A stretch of DNA of 31,138 nucleotides from a virus. Under the pieces are notes generated by a model, which did not search any database, was not told where the DNA came from, and saw nothing but the letters and a program-made list of their open reading frames with translations. The translations under genes and the position numbers were made by a program. The stretch covers positions 1 to 31,138 of IMG/VR virus record IMGVR_UViG_3300012351_000187. One strand, 5' to 3'. Below are positions 8,175 to 15,598 of the stretch, piece after piece. Positions within the stretch are counted from its first letter, which is position 1; every line of letters starts with the position of its first letter.

Positions 8175-8328
8175 TGACTGTACCTAGTGCTTCCTGACTG
8201 TCATAAAGCCCTTGGGCAATTGCGCCGAACGCTTCTATGCGAAGAAGCTCGTCGAGTTTGTCGCCGTCCATCAGATGCATGAAAAGCGCGTTGGCGGTCT
8301 TTTCTTCCATATGAATTGTGACAATCAT
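8167..8328 (-). CDS. 53-residue acidic helical late protein
   Basis: The frame starts MIVTIHMEEKTANALFMHLMDGDKL and ends LYDSQEALGTVNV. GGAGG lies six bases before the ATG. The ATG overlaps the upstream TGA (ATGA), and the end overlaps the next gene's start by eight bases. The product is acidic and predicted helical, with no membrane segment. Function unknown; operon position suggests an assembly role. Confidence 0.68.
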   Translation of the reverse strand: MIVTIHMEEKTANALFMHLMDGDKLDELLRIEAFGAIAQGLYDSQEALGTVNV

Positions 8329-8795
8329 ATATTGCCTCCGGATAAAGCCGGTATAGGGCCTGTGGGCGGCTGCGGCATAGGACCGGCTGTCTGAGGTGCG
8401 CCACCCGGCGCGCCTTGACCTTGCGGGATCTGGTTTAGCTGCGGCATTTTACCGCTCTTAGCCACGTCAGAATCCGGTTTAAAATGTTTGATGAGGGCGC
8501 GAATAGCTGTGTCGAAGGCTTTAGCTTCTTCGCTGTAAGGATCGAACATGACCCGGCCGAAATGGAGCGCGCCAACGACTTTGCGCCCGATCTCGCGCCC
8601 GAACGCTTCGAGGCCCTGGGCAGGAACGCTTTTATCTATTGCGCCTGCACCGCCTGTGGGTGGCAGCGTACCGGTAGTTTCGGGACCCGGAACTGCTGCC
8701 GCCCCTCCGCTCGGAACCGCGCCGTCCGGAGGTTGACCGGACTGGGGAGCTGTAGAGGGATCTTGTCCTCCGCCTGGTGGCATTGGGATAGGCAT
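8325..8795 (-). CDS. Pro/Gly-rich portal-adjacent protein
   Basis: A 156-residue protein. It has a disordered Pro/Gly/Ala-rich N-terminus (about 1-55), a compact central helical block with FGREIGRKVVGALHFGRVMF and IRALIKHFKPDSDVAKSG (about 60-118), and a second Pro/Gln/Gly-rich tail. Phages of this type often encode such a low-complexity protein right after the portal; it may act as a chaperone or minor head protein. This is inferred from context. Translation is coupled to the following gene through ATGA. Confidence 0.65.
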   Translation of the reverse strand: MPIPMPPGGGQDPSTAPQSGQPPDGAVPSGGAAAVPGPETTGTLPPTGGAGAIDKSVPAQGLEAFGREIGRKVVGALHFGRVMFDPYSEEAKAFDTAIRALIKHFKPDSDVAKSGKMPQLNQIPQGQGAPGGAPQTAGPMPQPPTGPIPALSGGNI

Positions 8796-8828
8796 CCCTA
8801 CAAAAGTTCTAACGGTTCCCAGTGCTAA

Positions 8829-8882
8829 TTAATGTCGGCGACCTTTTCGTCGTCCGCGCTTGAATTCAACTGGAATAAACAC
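8829..8882 (-). CDS. Possible 17-residue basic micro-ORF
   Basis: In the 160-bp gap between portal and the Pro/Gly-rich gene, a GTG-started frame encodes FIPVEFKRGRRKGRRH after the initiator. AAAGGAGG lies about ten bases upstream. Nine of its residues are Lys, Arg or His. The sequence is short enough to arise by chance; the ribosome-binding site is the main support. If real, it resembles the other tiny basic proteins at the right end of the window. Confidence 0.3.
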   Translation of the reverse strand: MFIPVEFKRGRRKGRRH

Positions 8883-8955
8883 GCTCTAGAACCCTCCTTT
8901 CTAATAGTTTTTCACTATAGAGAGGGGATTTGACGCGCAATCAAGGGCTTTTATT

Positions 8956-10590
8956 TCATTCGCTGCCGGATGCTTTGCCTTTACCGCTGCGTTTAGCTTG
9001 CTGCTCGAGCTGCATCCGGGTCTGTTCCTGAACTTTTACCCATTGGATTTTCCTAAGGTCGTGCAGGATTTTTCCTTCGAGGGCCGGGTGTAACATACGG
9101 ACAAGTGTTTCCTGCGTAATTGCACCGTATCGCATAAGACCCATTGCGAGCTGGGCGTTATCTTCGACAAACAACGGATTCGAACTGTGACCGTCAACCC
9201 TAATGCGCGCGTCATCGGGGAACTCAACCAGAGAAAAAAGTTTACCATCTTCATCAACGACTTTCTCCGGTGAATACCGGCGCAGATATCTGAACAACAT
9301 CTGGGCGCATTGTTGCGCCTGTTTCTCGATTGCCAGGCCCATGACGCGCATCTCAGCGCCGGCAACGCGCAAGAGGCCAGCCGCCATGCCTTCAGTCCGT
9401 ACGCCAGCCTCTTGCCGCCCGAACATACTGGGCCGCATATTGGATTGATCCATTAAGAGCGCGTCAATGCCTTTGATATATTCAAACACCGACTCGGGCA
9501 TTGTGGGAACGAACTGTTCGATCTTTGCTGTTGTGGATGTGGTCGTAATCTGACCGCCCGGTTTACGGAATGCAGCGAGACTTTCCTCGTAAGATTTTCC
9601 CATCCCGGTTGCAGCGGTCGGAGGGTTCAAAATCTGGTCGATCAGGTTATCCATGTCGTCCATCTTGCCGCTATACCAGTCCTGAAGTTTCTTTAGATCG
9701 TCTACGAGGGAGATTCCCCAGAAGTATTCGGGATGTTCTTCAGCACAGACTTTGACGAAGGGCAGCATCCCGGGTATGCCAATACGAGATATGGGACGAT
9801 CCCAGACGATTGAGTTCCCGGTAACAGTGAATACGCGCCAGTCTCCCAGATCGTCGTCGAAACAGTAGAGATCGTAGAATCCATAGTATGTTACGGGCGT
9901 ATTTGGAACGTAAGGTGATGGACCACCCTTCCAGTATTGCGCTTCGAACTGGGTTGCATTCGGGCCCATTGTAATGACATCAGAATCCGCGCCGCCCATA
10001 GTCGCGGTCGCAAGTTCTTTAAAGATTGAGTTGCGGTCCGGGTGCCGCGATATCCGCGCCTCAATCTCTTCAATCGTATAATAGTTGGTGAGAGACACGG
10101 CCTGTTGCCGTTCAAGCCGGTTAACGTCTTCACGCAATACCCCAAAATATTTCGGGTTAATGTTGTAGGAGATCAGATCAATCTTGCCATCGGTTCGGGG
10201 CCTGGGCAGCACCGAGATAATGCCGCACCCGTTTACGCGCGAGTGTTTAACGGCTTCAAAGAAGAGCGTGTCTAAGTCAGAATCAGTCCAGGCCTGGGAA
10301 ACAACCTGGGATACCGGGTCACTGCGTTTATAGTTCTCGTCGGAATCCTCTTCAGGGGACACGTCCGCCCAGAACTTGATTGATTCAGGCGCGTACAGAA
10401 AGCTTGCCTGCCGGTTGACTACGGGCTTGACCTTGTTGGCCCGACCCCTGGAGATGTCGGTGCCGCCCTGCATGTAGTAGGCCATGTTCTCGTTGTAAAA
10501 CGTTTCACGCGTCCCGCGGGTCGATGTGCACATCCGGACCATATCCAGGACTGTATAGAGAAGTTTAGTGGGATCGCGTGGCAGAATCAT
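8956..10590 (-). CDS. Portal protein
   Basis: A 544-residue protein of typical portal size, encoded after the terminase and before head genes. Recognisable portal-like features are an N-terminal helix-rich region with SFLYAPESIKFWAD, an Asp/Glu-rich middle region, DLKKLQDWYSGKMDDMDNLI (stem-helix-like, about residues 305-330), MDQSNMRPSMFG and a charged, Gln/Lys-rich C-terminus (about 505-544). It would form the dodecameric channel through which the terminase pumps DNA and to which the gp4-like adaptor binds. Its start overlaps the stop of the upstream 76-residue gene by four bases. Confidence 0.85.
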   Translation of the reverse strand: MILPRDPTKLLYTVLDMVRMCTSTRGTRETFYNENMAYYMQGGTDISRGRANKVKPVVNRQASFLYAPESIKFWADVSPEEDSDENYKRSDPVSQVVSQAWTDSDLDTLFFEAVKHSRVNGCGIISVLPRPRTDGKIDLISYNINPKYFGVLREDVNRLERQQAVSLTNYYTIEEIEARISRHPDRNSIFKELATATMGGADSDVITMGPNATQFEAQYWKGGPSPYVPNTPVTYYGFYDLYCFDDDLGDWRVFTVTGNSIVWDRPISRIGIPGMLPFVKVCAEEHPEYFWGISLVDDLKKLQDWYSGKMDDMDNLIDQILNPPTAATGMGKSYEESLAAFRKPGGQITTTSTTAKIEQFVPTMPESVFEYIKGIDALLMDQSNMRPSMFGRQEAGVRTEGMAAGLLRVAGAEMRVMGLAIEKQAQQCAQMLFRYLRRYSPEKVVDEDGKLFSLVEFPDDARIRVDGHSSNPLFVEDNAQLAMGLMRYGAITQETLVRMLHPALEGKILHDLRKIQWVKVQEQTRMQLEQQAKRSGKGKASGSE

Positions 10591-10814
10591 GGCTTTTTGA
10601 TTACGACTACCTCTGCACTTTGCGCTCCAGTTATTTCAATGGCTACCTGGACATTACTGAAATTCCAGCGCACCCTGAAGTTGCCGTTATCACGCAGGAA
10701 TATTAAGGGGTCCGCTAATACCCGACGCAATCCAGAAAGGGATTCACCGCTGCACGGGATTCCTTCTTCAACAGATAAATCGATTAAGTCCTGGATTCTC
10801 TGGCTAGCGTCCAT
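10587..10814 (-). CDS. Small hypothetical protein between zinc-ribbon and portal genes
   Basis: The most compact choice is the ATG at 10812-10814 (MDASQRIQDLIDLSVEEG), giving 75 residues and an 11-base overlap with the upstream gene's end. In-frame TTG (10862) and ATG (10850) starts would add up to 16 residues with larger overlap. No strong Shine-Dalgarno decides between them. The product has a helical N-terminus and a beta-like C-terminus (FRVRWNFSNVQVAIEITG) ending in VVVIKKP. No family is recognised. It overlaps the portal start by four bases. Confidence 0.6.
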   Translation of the reverse strand: MDASQRIQDLIDLSVEEGIPCSGESLSGLRRVLADPLIFLRDNGNFRVRWNFSNVQVAIEITGAQSAEVVVIKKP

Positions 10815-11316
10815 TGGACCCGTTGATTTCCGTAACGTTCCCGCGCTCATCTGTGCGCGCAATCGTTTGAGTGCGCTGCGCGAGTTCGGGGTTGACCTTA
10901 CCCACTTTTGTTCCGTAAGGAACGGGGGCGGTGGAAAGCTTTGACGGGTCGGGCAAGCTGTACGGCGATCCTTTGACGCTTAATGCTGACATGTCAACCT
11001 TGTATTGAGCGAGGTCCTGCGGGTTGAATGTTGCAGCTATCGCCGGTTGCGGGATACCGCCCGCGGTCGTTGCTGTACCGCCGCTAGTAATAAACGTTGG
11101 CCGTGATACGCCGCCTGAGTTCGTGAAGTTCGTAATACCGCGCCGTTTAAATTCTCGTTCAAGAATCGTGTCGGTCTTAACAGCGACCCGTTTAGTATTG
11201 ATCTGGGGGGCGGTCCGATAATCGCGCCGGGCTTTGTGCCCGCACCGCACACAGATCGCGAGGAACGATTCAAAATCGTGCCCGCACTCTTCGCAATGAT
11301 ATTCGAGTAAGATCAT
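10804..11316 (-). CDS. Zinc-ribbon protein in the packaging module
   Basis: A 170-residue protein. Residues 6-29 contain CEEC and CVRC pairs in a short zinc ribbon (YHCEECGHDFESF / ICVRCGHKARRD), similar to FmdB-type ribbons. The remainder is low complexity, Pro/Thr/Ser/Gly-rich and probably extended. It overlaps the terminase stop by four bases (ATGA), so the two are co-translated. Zinc-ribbon proteins beside terminases may contact DNA or the packaging motor; here that is inference. It is not a recognisable small terminase. Confidence 0.7.
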   Translation of the reverse strand: MILLEYHCEECGHDFESFLAICVRCGHKARRDYRTAPQINTKRVAVKTDTILEREFKRRGITNFTNSGGVSRPTFITSGGTATTAGGIPQPAIAATFNPQDLAQYKVDMSALSVKGSPYSLPDPSKLSTAPVPYGTKVGKVNPELAQRTQTIARTDERGNVTEINGSNGR

Positions 11317-13208
11317 CTGTAAGCCCCGCGCCGCCTGGCCATCTGCTTCTTTTCTTCCTGGTCTTTCAAATCTCTCATATAAACCGACTCACGCCAGTTG
11401 AGTATATTTGCAGTCAAGATTTCTGAGGGCGTGATTTCGCCTGACTCCGCGCGCTCTTCTTTCTTGAAGAAGTCTTCTGTAAACTTCGTTCCCCCGATAT
11501 CAGTTTCCAATAATTGGACGTAGGCCATGGTTGCAAAACCCGTTGCCATGAGTCGGTGATCTTCTTTTCCGGTATCGATTGTGCCATCTTTAAGCCTCTG
11601 CATGAGTTCAATTTCTTCGAGTAACTCCATGCTTTTAATTTCCATTATGCCTTGCTCAAAAAAATCTCTGAACTGCGACAGCATCCGCACCTTATTATCC
11701 TGAGATGTGCGCCAATGGAAGCTCGCGTAATTGCGCCGGACAGCGTCGGGCCGGCTATAGACGTAATGACGCATGTTATCGAAGTGGCGTGATAACACCG
11801 GGTTATACCCGTGCGCAACTGAGGCTTGCAGCCGTTGCAACTCTTCCATAACAGCGAACCCGCCGCCTTGCAGTTCAACATTAAGGATGGTCTCAGAGTT
11901 GTAGGTGCCAGCCAGGTGCATGACAGCCCAGGCTAACTTGTAGGTAGGCAACTCGCGCCGGACAAACTCAGCTACTTGCACAGCTTTATCTGAGTAACAT
12001 CTGAACACCTGTACGCAAGCGTGGTCGCCTTCTTCGTTAGCGCCATAAGCCGGGTCAACGCCAATAACGTAGCGCACGCCCTGCCCTTCCCTGGGCTCGT
12101 CCCATGTAATGAGATCGTACCACTGCTCGCGCTTACTCACTTCCTGGATATCGGTCTCTTCGAACGAATCCCCGAACTGACACTGGAAACAGCGAGGGCA
12201 AAATTGCCGCTCTTTAACTTCAAGCCGGCGTTCGAGAAGTTTCGCGCCGTTTACGAACGTGCGCCCGCCGTAACGCCATGCGTATTCAGGAAGAGGCGGG
12301 TACTCCTGGTACATAAGTTCCAGGTTCCCGAATTTAAGTTCTTTCAAGTGCCAGCGCCACCAGCCAATTTGAGTTTCGGTAATCGACCAGCCGTAACGCC
12401 GCTTGACCGCATCAACCCAGAGCGCTTCTTCTTTGTTGGGCCTAGGGAACGTTCGCCAATACACGTTATATCGCTCAAGATCTTCAGGTACTTTAAGGTT
12501 AAGATCGTAATCAGATTGCAGCCACCAGCCTACAAAGATAAATTTCTTGCTCGTGTTATCCCCGCGTTCAGCTTCACGACACATATCCCGGAATATGTTT
12601 GGACCTTGAGCTGTGCCTTCGAACAGATAGAATCGGTTGGGATTAGTCTGGGCCAGGGATGATAGAAGCGAGCCCACGCCTTCCTCATCTTTCCATAAGC
12701 CTACCTCTGTGCCGTGGCAGCCGACGACGCCTGTGCCTCTGCCTAAACCGCCTTCGTCACGGCTGTTGGCGTTGTTCCAGATAATCTTTGACCGGTTACC
12801 GAAACTGATCATGTCCCGGTTATCGTCGTCGATTTGCTGCCGCCACTCGGGATGTTTAGCGAGACTTCGCACGAAGTCCCTGAGCAAAGAACGGTTATAG
12901 TTCGTCCGCTTGGAGTTGTCCGCGATAAAATTAAAAATGACGCCGTCATGCCGGAAACACCAGTATAAGTCAAACGCCAATCCGAGTGTGGTGATCCCGG
13001 ATTGACGGCACTTAAGGATAACGAAGAAATGGATTCCCCGGGAGAGGCCTTCGAGGATTTCGTCGAGCACATAAAGCTGGGTCCGCATCGGGATAAGGGG
13101 CACAAGCGCAGAGCTTGTTTCTTTATCCCCTTCTTTAGCGGGGATTGAGAGCCGTTCGCAGAAGGCTAAGAACGTCGCGCGATCTATCCCGGACACAGTT
13201 TTGGTCAT
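11313..13208 (-). CDS. Terminase large subunit (packaging ATPase-nuclease)
   Basis: A 631-residue protein. The ATPase part has a deviant Walker A, CRQSGITT (residues 67-74), the hydrophobic-acidic Walker B EVGLWKDEE (168-176) and the coupling motif FEGTAQG (196-202). The RNase H-like nuclease starts at VIGVDPAYG (381-389), with later acidic sites at NVELQGGG (443-450) and KEDHRLMATGFA (548-559). It cuts concatemers and drives DNA into the head through the portal. A Cys cluster, CPRCFQC (337-343), sits between the two domains. The start overlaps the upstream gene by ATGA. No adjacent small terminase is evident. Confidence 0.92.
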   Translation of the reverse strand: MTKTVSGIDRATFLAFCERLSIPAKEGDKETSSALVPLIPMRTQLYVLDEILEGLSRGIHFFVILKCRQSGITTLGLAFDLYWCFRHDGVIFNFIADNSKRTNYNRSLLRDFVRSLAKHPEWRQQIDDDNRDMISFGNRSKIIWNNANSRDEGGLGRGTGVVGCHGTEVGLWKDEEGVGSLLSSLAQTNPNRFYLFEGTAQGPNIFRDMCREAERGDNTSKKFIFVGWWLQSDYDLNLKVPEDLERYNVYWRTFPRPNKEEALWVDAVKRRYGWSITETQIGWWRWHLKELKFGNLELMYQEYPPLPEYAWRYGGRTFVNGAKLLERRLEVKERQFCPRCFQCQFGDSFEETDIQEVSKREQWYDLITWDEPREGQGVRYVIGVDPAYGANEEGDHACVQVFRCYSDKAVQVAEFVRRELPTYKLAWAVMHLAGTYNSETILNVELQGGGFAVMEELQRLQASVAHGYNPVLSRHFDNMRHYVYSRPDAVRRNYASFHWRTSQDNKVRMLSQFRDFFEQGIMEIKSMELLEEIELMQRLKDGTIDTGKEDHRLMATGFATMAYVQLLETDIGGTKFTEDFFKKEERAESGEITPSEILTANILNWRESVYMRDLKDQEEKKQMARRRGAYR

Positions 13209-13363
13209 ACCTCTGGAGGGTCGCCTTCCCGGACAAAATCACCGGCTGCCTTGATTTTATCTTTTAATTCCTGAACTTCAGCTCGTAGCCGTTCAAGCTC
13301 CGAGTCTCGCTCGCGAATATCTTCGTAGCACTGCGCTATTTCCCTGGCTGCTACTTCACTCAT
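13205..13363 (-). CDS. Small coiled-coil protein before the terminase
   Basis: A 52-residue protein starting MSEVAAREIAQCYEDIRERD. It has heptad-like ELERLRAEVQELKDKIKAAG in the centre and an acidic tail. It overlaps both neighbours by ATGA (GH16 stop at its start, terminase start at its end), so coupling is strong. The position is that of a small terminase, but it is much shorter than usual and has no visible DNA-binding motif. It could be a reduced oligomerising partner; uncertain. Confidence 0.65.
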   Translation of the reverse strand: MSEVAAREIAQCYEDIRERDSELERLRAEVQELKDKIKAAGDFVREGDPPEV

Positions 13364-14130
13364 AGATTTGGAGGCGCGTAGCAGCGCACGTAATCGACGT
13401 ACATAAATGACGGACTGATTGCTCCGGAGGTGCTGTACATAGCAAAGTCAATCATACAGTAGAGCGGCAGCGTTGCTTCGGGCGGCGTAGGCACAGTCCA
13501 AATTTCGTATCCGTCAATGTAATAATGGATAAAATCCTTATTCACTAGGCAGCCGTATACGTGCGTAAAATTGGTGAGATTCCAGGATTGCACATGGCCG
13601 CTAGCGTAAACTTGGCCACCGGACCCGTTCCATACGTGCAAAACCTGGTGCGCTACAGAAGGCTGGCTACCGTAAGCTTCTAAGATATCGATCTCGGCGG
13701 TATTGTTGGCGTGCGGCAATATTCCGTTCGCGCTGGCCAGCCAGAATCCTGGCCACGTGTCGAGCTCGCCGTGCCAGCGGATTGCGCATTCCCAGTAGCC
13801 TAATGCCTGGGCAAATCCATTGGCTTTTGTATCCATGCTGGATAAGAGACACCCGAGCCATCGGTTTTTACTCGTATCGAAGTAATCCATCATGACCAGG
13901 ACGCCGTTATTGGTGTACAAACGGTTCGGCCAGTAGCCGAATGCCGCTACCCCGAAATTCCCGTTGTACGGAGTGTTGGCAATCCATTTTGTGCCTGGCC
14001 CCCAGTTGGAGCAGGACAACGGTTCCTTAAATTCATCACTGAAAACCAGTGTATAACCGGCTGGAGGTGCCGCGTGTGCCAGGACGTGGATCAAGATAAT
14101 CAGGGACAAAAGAAGGATTCGTGTTCGCAT
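13360..14130 (-). CDS. Secreted GH16-family glycoside hydrolase (beta-glucanase/galactanase type)
   Basis: A 256-residue protein. Residues 1-20 form a Sec signal peptide (MRTRILLLSLIILIHVLAHA, likely cut after AHA). The mature part opens with GYTLVFSDEF, a common GH16 start, and contains WPGFWLAS followed by the catalytic signature EIDILE, matching ExDxxE with nucleophile, helper Asp and acid/base. The C-terminal strand (FMYVDYVRCY) is the usual GH16 end. The length fits a single catalytic domain with no fibre anchor. GH16 enzymes cleave beta-1,3(4)-glucans, agars, carrageenans or related galactans; the substrate cannot be told here. It is first in the late operon, coupled by ATGA to the gene before the terminase. 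Likely exported during infection. Confidence 0.85.
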   Translation of the reverse strand: MRTRILLLSLIILIHVLAHAAPPAGYTLVFSDEFKEPLSCSNWGPGTKWIANTPYNGNFGVAAFGYWPNRLYTNNGVLVMMDYFDTSKNRWLGCLLSSMDTKANGFAQALGYWECAIRWHGELDTWPGFWLASANGILPHANNTAEIDILEAYGSQPSVAHQVLHVWNGSGGQVYASGHVQSWNLTNFTHVYGCLVNKDFIHYYIDGYEIWTVPTPPEATLPLYCMIDFAMYSTSGAISPSFMYVDYVRCYAPPNL

Positions 14131-14155
14131 TTGTACATACCCTTGTAATCTTTAA

Positions 14156-14184
14156 TTGACGAATCCGCAAACATCGCTTTAGCT
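14156..14184 (+). promoter_or_regulatory. Weak candidate promoter, early region
   Basis: TTGACG at 14156-14161 and TTAGCT at 14179-14184 are separated by 17 bp. The -10 match is poor. A transcript from here would first meet the terminator at 14223-14280, making that hairpin a possible attenuator. The same hexamer style (TTGACG with TTAACT) occurs before the operon at 18491. Confidence 0.25.
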
Positions 14185-14222
14185 TGAGGCTGCAACGCTT
14201 ATCTTGGCGATTGTGTGTTCAG

Positions 14223-14280
14223 CCCCGGCAGGACAAGTGCCGTGAAAACTCTTTATCCTGCCGGGGTAATTTTTGTCTTT
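14223..14280 (+). terminator. Intrinsic terminator in the divergent control region
   Basis: CCCCGGCAGGA at 14223-14233 pairs perfectly with TCCTGCCGGGG at 14256-14266, an 11-bp GC-rich stem with a 22-base loop. It is followed by TAATTTTTGTCTTTTT, so it terminates rightward transcription; the reverse strand has no T-run. No rightward gene ends here, so it acts either as an attenuator for the gene at 14335 or as insulation against transcripts crossing from the late operon. Confidence 0.75.
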
Positions 14281-14288
14281 TTCTTCAC

Positions 14289-14317
14289 TTGCACTTCTTT
14301 TTGTGCTGCACTAGTAT
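14289..14317 (+). promoter_or_regulatory. Candidate promoter for the gene at 14335
   Basis: TTGCAC at 14289-14294 and TAGTAT at 14312-14317 are 17 bp apart, and expected initiation near 14324 leaves a leader of about 11 bases. Only half of the -35 matches the consensus, so support is modest. Its position just past the terminator is what a fresh promoter would need. Confidence 0.4.
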
Positions 14318-14334
14318 GCTCAAATATTCACGGC

Positions 14335-14625
14335 ATGACGATACCAGACGCAACTTTTAATGATTACTGGCCGGCGGTGAATCGCGAGCTGGTCAACCTG
14401 ACCCAGCCCAGGGAACGGATATTTGTCTGTTGCGGGTGCGGCATGGAAAAGCGGGTGCGCGGCTTGCGCCTCAATAACCATTGGCATTATCGCAGCAAAT
14501 GTCCGCAATGCGGGACCCTCGCCAGCACAATTGTCCGGCTCTCAACCAGATGCCCGGAGTGCGGCACGTTCAATACCGTTAACCACAAAAACCCTCTGGG
14601 CGGGTGCGGGTGCATGTTGCGATGA
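14335..14625 (+). CDS. Cys-rich double zinc-ribbon protein
   Basis: The start MTIPDATFNDYWPAVNREL at 14335 is preferred over the 40-residue hydrophobic extension from 14215, which would translate through the terminator stem. The 96-residue product has CCGCG (about 33-37), CPQC (about 58-61), CPEC (about 74-77) and a terminal CGC. These give two probable zinc ribbons with basic, aromatic sequence between them (RLNNHWHYRSK). It is the first rightward gene of the early region and could be a nucleic-acid-binding regulator. Family not recognised. Confidence 0.65.
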   Translation: MTIPDATFNDYWPAVNRELVNLTQPRERIFVCCGCGMEKRVRGLRLNNHWHYRSKCPQCGTLASTIVRLSTRCPECGTFNTVNHKNPLGGCGCMLR

Positions 14626-14966
14626 GCGATTTTACGGGCAATCATCCAGTACGAAATCCCGGAGTTAAAAAGCTTTCCAGGCTGGATCTGGAAGCTTCTA
14701 TACCTCCGCCGCCTGCACCTGATCATAAGATCCCACGGCTGCCATCCATCGAGCCGACATCCGAAGAATTACGAAAATACGGATGGTCTCACGAATATAT
14801 CCGGGCCACATGGGGGTATGATCAAAAAGATTTCAATGGACCACGCGATCCTTCCAAGGCTCGCAAAAGACGCGAGCGGAAAAAGATTGCGCGACTTTAC
14901 CGGAAACTTACATCCACCTGGAAGACTCAGGAAAAACTGGATAACCGGATACGATTTTTAAAATAG
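14622..14966 (+). CDS. Basic hypothetical early protein
   Basis: ATG at 14622 overlaps the previous stop as ATGA, giving 114 residues; the in-frame start at 14604 is within the upstream gene. A Pro-rich N-terminal half (ASIPPPPAPDHKIPRLPSIEPTS, broken by charged residues) leads to EELRKYGWSHEYIRATWGYD and a very basic C-terminus (KARKRRERKKIARLYRK). The composition suggests nucleic-acid binding. It is cotranscribed with the zinc-ribbon gene. A 632-bp stretch without convincing genes follows. Confidence 0.6.
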   Translation: MSDFTGNHPVRNPGVKKLSRLDLEASIPPPPAPDHKIPRLPSIEPTSEELRKYGWSHEYIRATWGYDQKDFNGPRDPSKARKRRERKKIARLYRKLTSTWKTQEKLDNRIRFLK

Positions 14967-15598
14967 CCCCCTGTTTGGGCAAGAGAAACAACTGCGGCCT
15001 GCCCCCCCATCTCCACGTACATTTTGGAAGAGCGGACATGGTTCCCGGCTAAGGAGGGCGCTGCAGGGTGCATGAGAAACTAAAGTAAGCTGTCCCGGCT
15101 TTCACCGGCGGTTCGCCGGTTCTACGAGACAGACTTTGCTCTTTAAAATAAAGAGCTTCTCAAAAACACTTCTTTAGGATTAGTCTGCTCAACGCTTAAT
15201 GCGCCTTCACAATCGTTCCCCCGATTTCTCCACGTGCTCGGCCGCCAGCCGCGATCACCAGCCTCTCAACGCCGCCGAAACAAAAGACGCGATCTGGCGA
15301 TCTTCCTTAAGATGACGGAAAAGGGAGTTCCAGGGGAACGTTCTAACGCTGGTATCCCATTCGGGAATTTTCCGGGGACCGCTTGCACGTGGTGAGTCTC
15401 TTTTATTCTGAGGACACGACCCGTCTATTTGTGCTTAGAGCGTAAAAAGGCATGCTTGTTCCCTCCAGAGCGAGGGAATAAGATAGAGGAGAGGAGAGGG
15501 AGAGAGGGTCATCATCCACGCCATGTCTCTAAGCGCGCGTGCGCGCGTTGATCTGCTCCCTTTGAAATGGAAGCTCAGGTAGAATAAGATGGGAATCA
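14967..15598 (+). other. Non-coding 632-bp region with structured elements; candidate origin or RNA locus
   Basis: No convincing long frame on either strand. Perfect hairpins occur at about 15109-15125 (ACCGGCG/CGCCGGT), 15137-15155 (GCTCTTTA/TAAAGAGC) and about 15459-15478 (TTCCCTC/GAGGGAA). The last is followed by a roughly 37-base purine-rich run (to about 15508) and an alternating GCGCGCGTGCGCGCG at 15533-15547. Two tiny ATGA-coupled frames (15199-15315, 38 codons; 15312-15395, 27 codons) are present but weak. Such features could mark a replication origin, a packaging site or a small RNA. I cannot separate these. Confidence 0.4.

Noticed and set aside
8902-8930. T7-promoter-like sequence TCACTATAGAGAGG on the + strand
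   Set aside because: It matches the T7 core around the start site, but the upstream recognition half does not fit, it points antisense into the portal gene, and no phage RNA polymerase gene is in the window. The 8-mer CACTATAG also occurs at about 21752 and 27696, only slightly above chance.
12021-12662. 213-residue rightward frame opposite the terminase
   Set aside because: It is a mirror frame of a clear terminase gene, with Phe/Pro/Val-rich composition typical of antisense reading.
14215-14334. 40-residue hydrophobic N-terminal extension of the zinc-ribbon protein
   Set aside because: It would be translated through the terminator hairpin and its T-run, and a promoter lies inside it; the start at 14335 is more consistent.
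15100-15160. Possible tRNA because of GGTTCGCCGGTTC
   Set aside because: The bases form a simple 7-bp hairpin and no acceptor, D or anticodon stems can be drawn around it.
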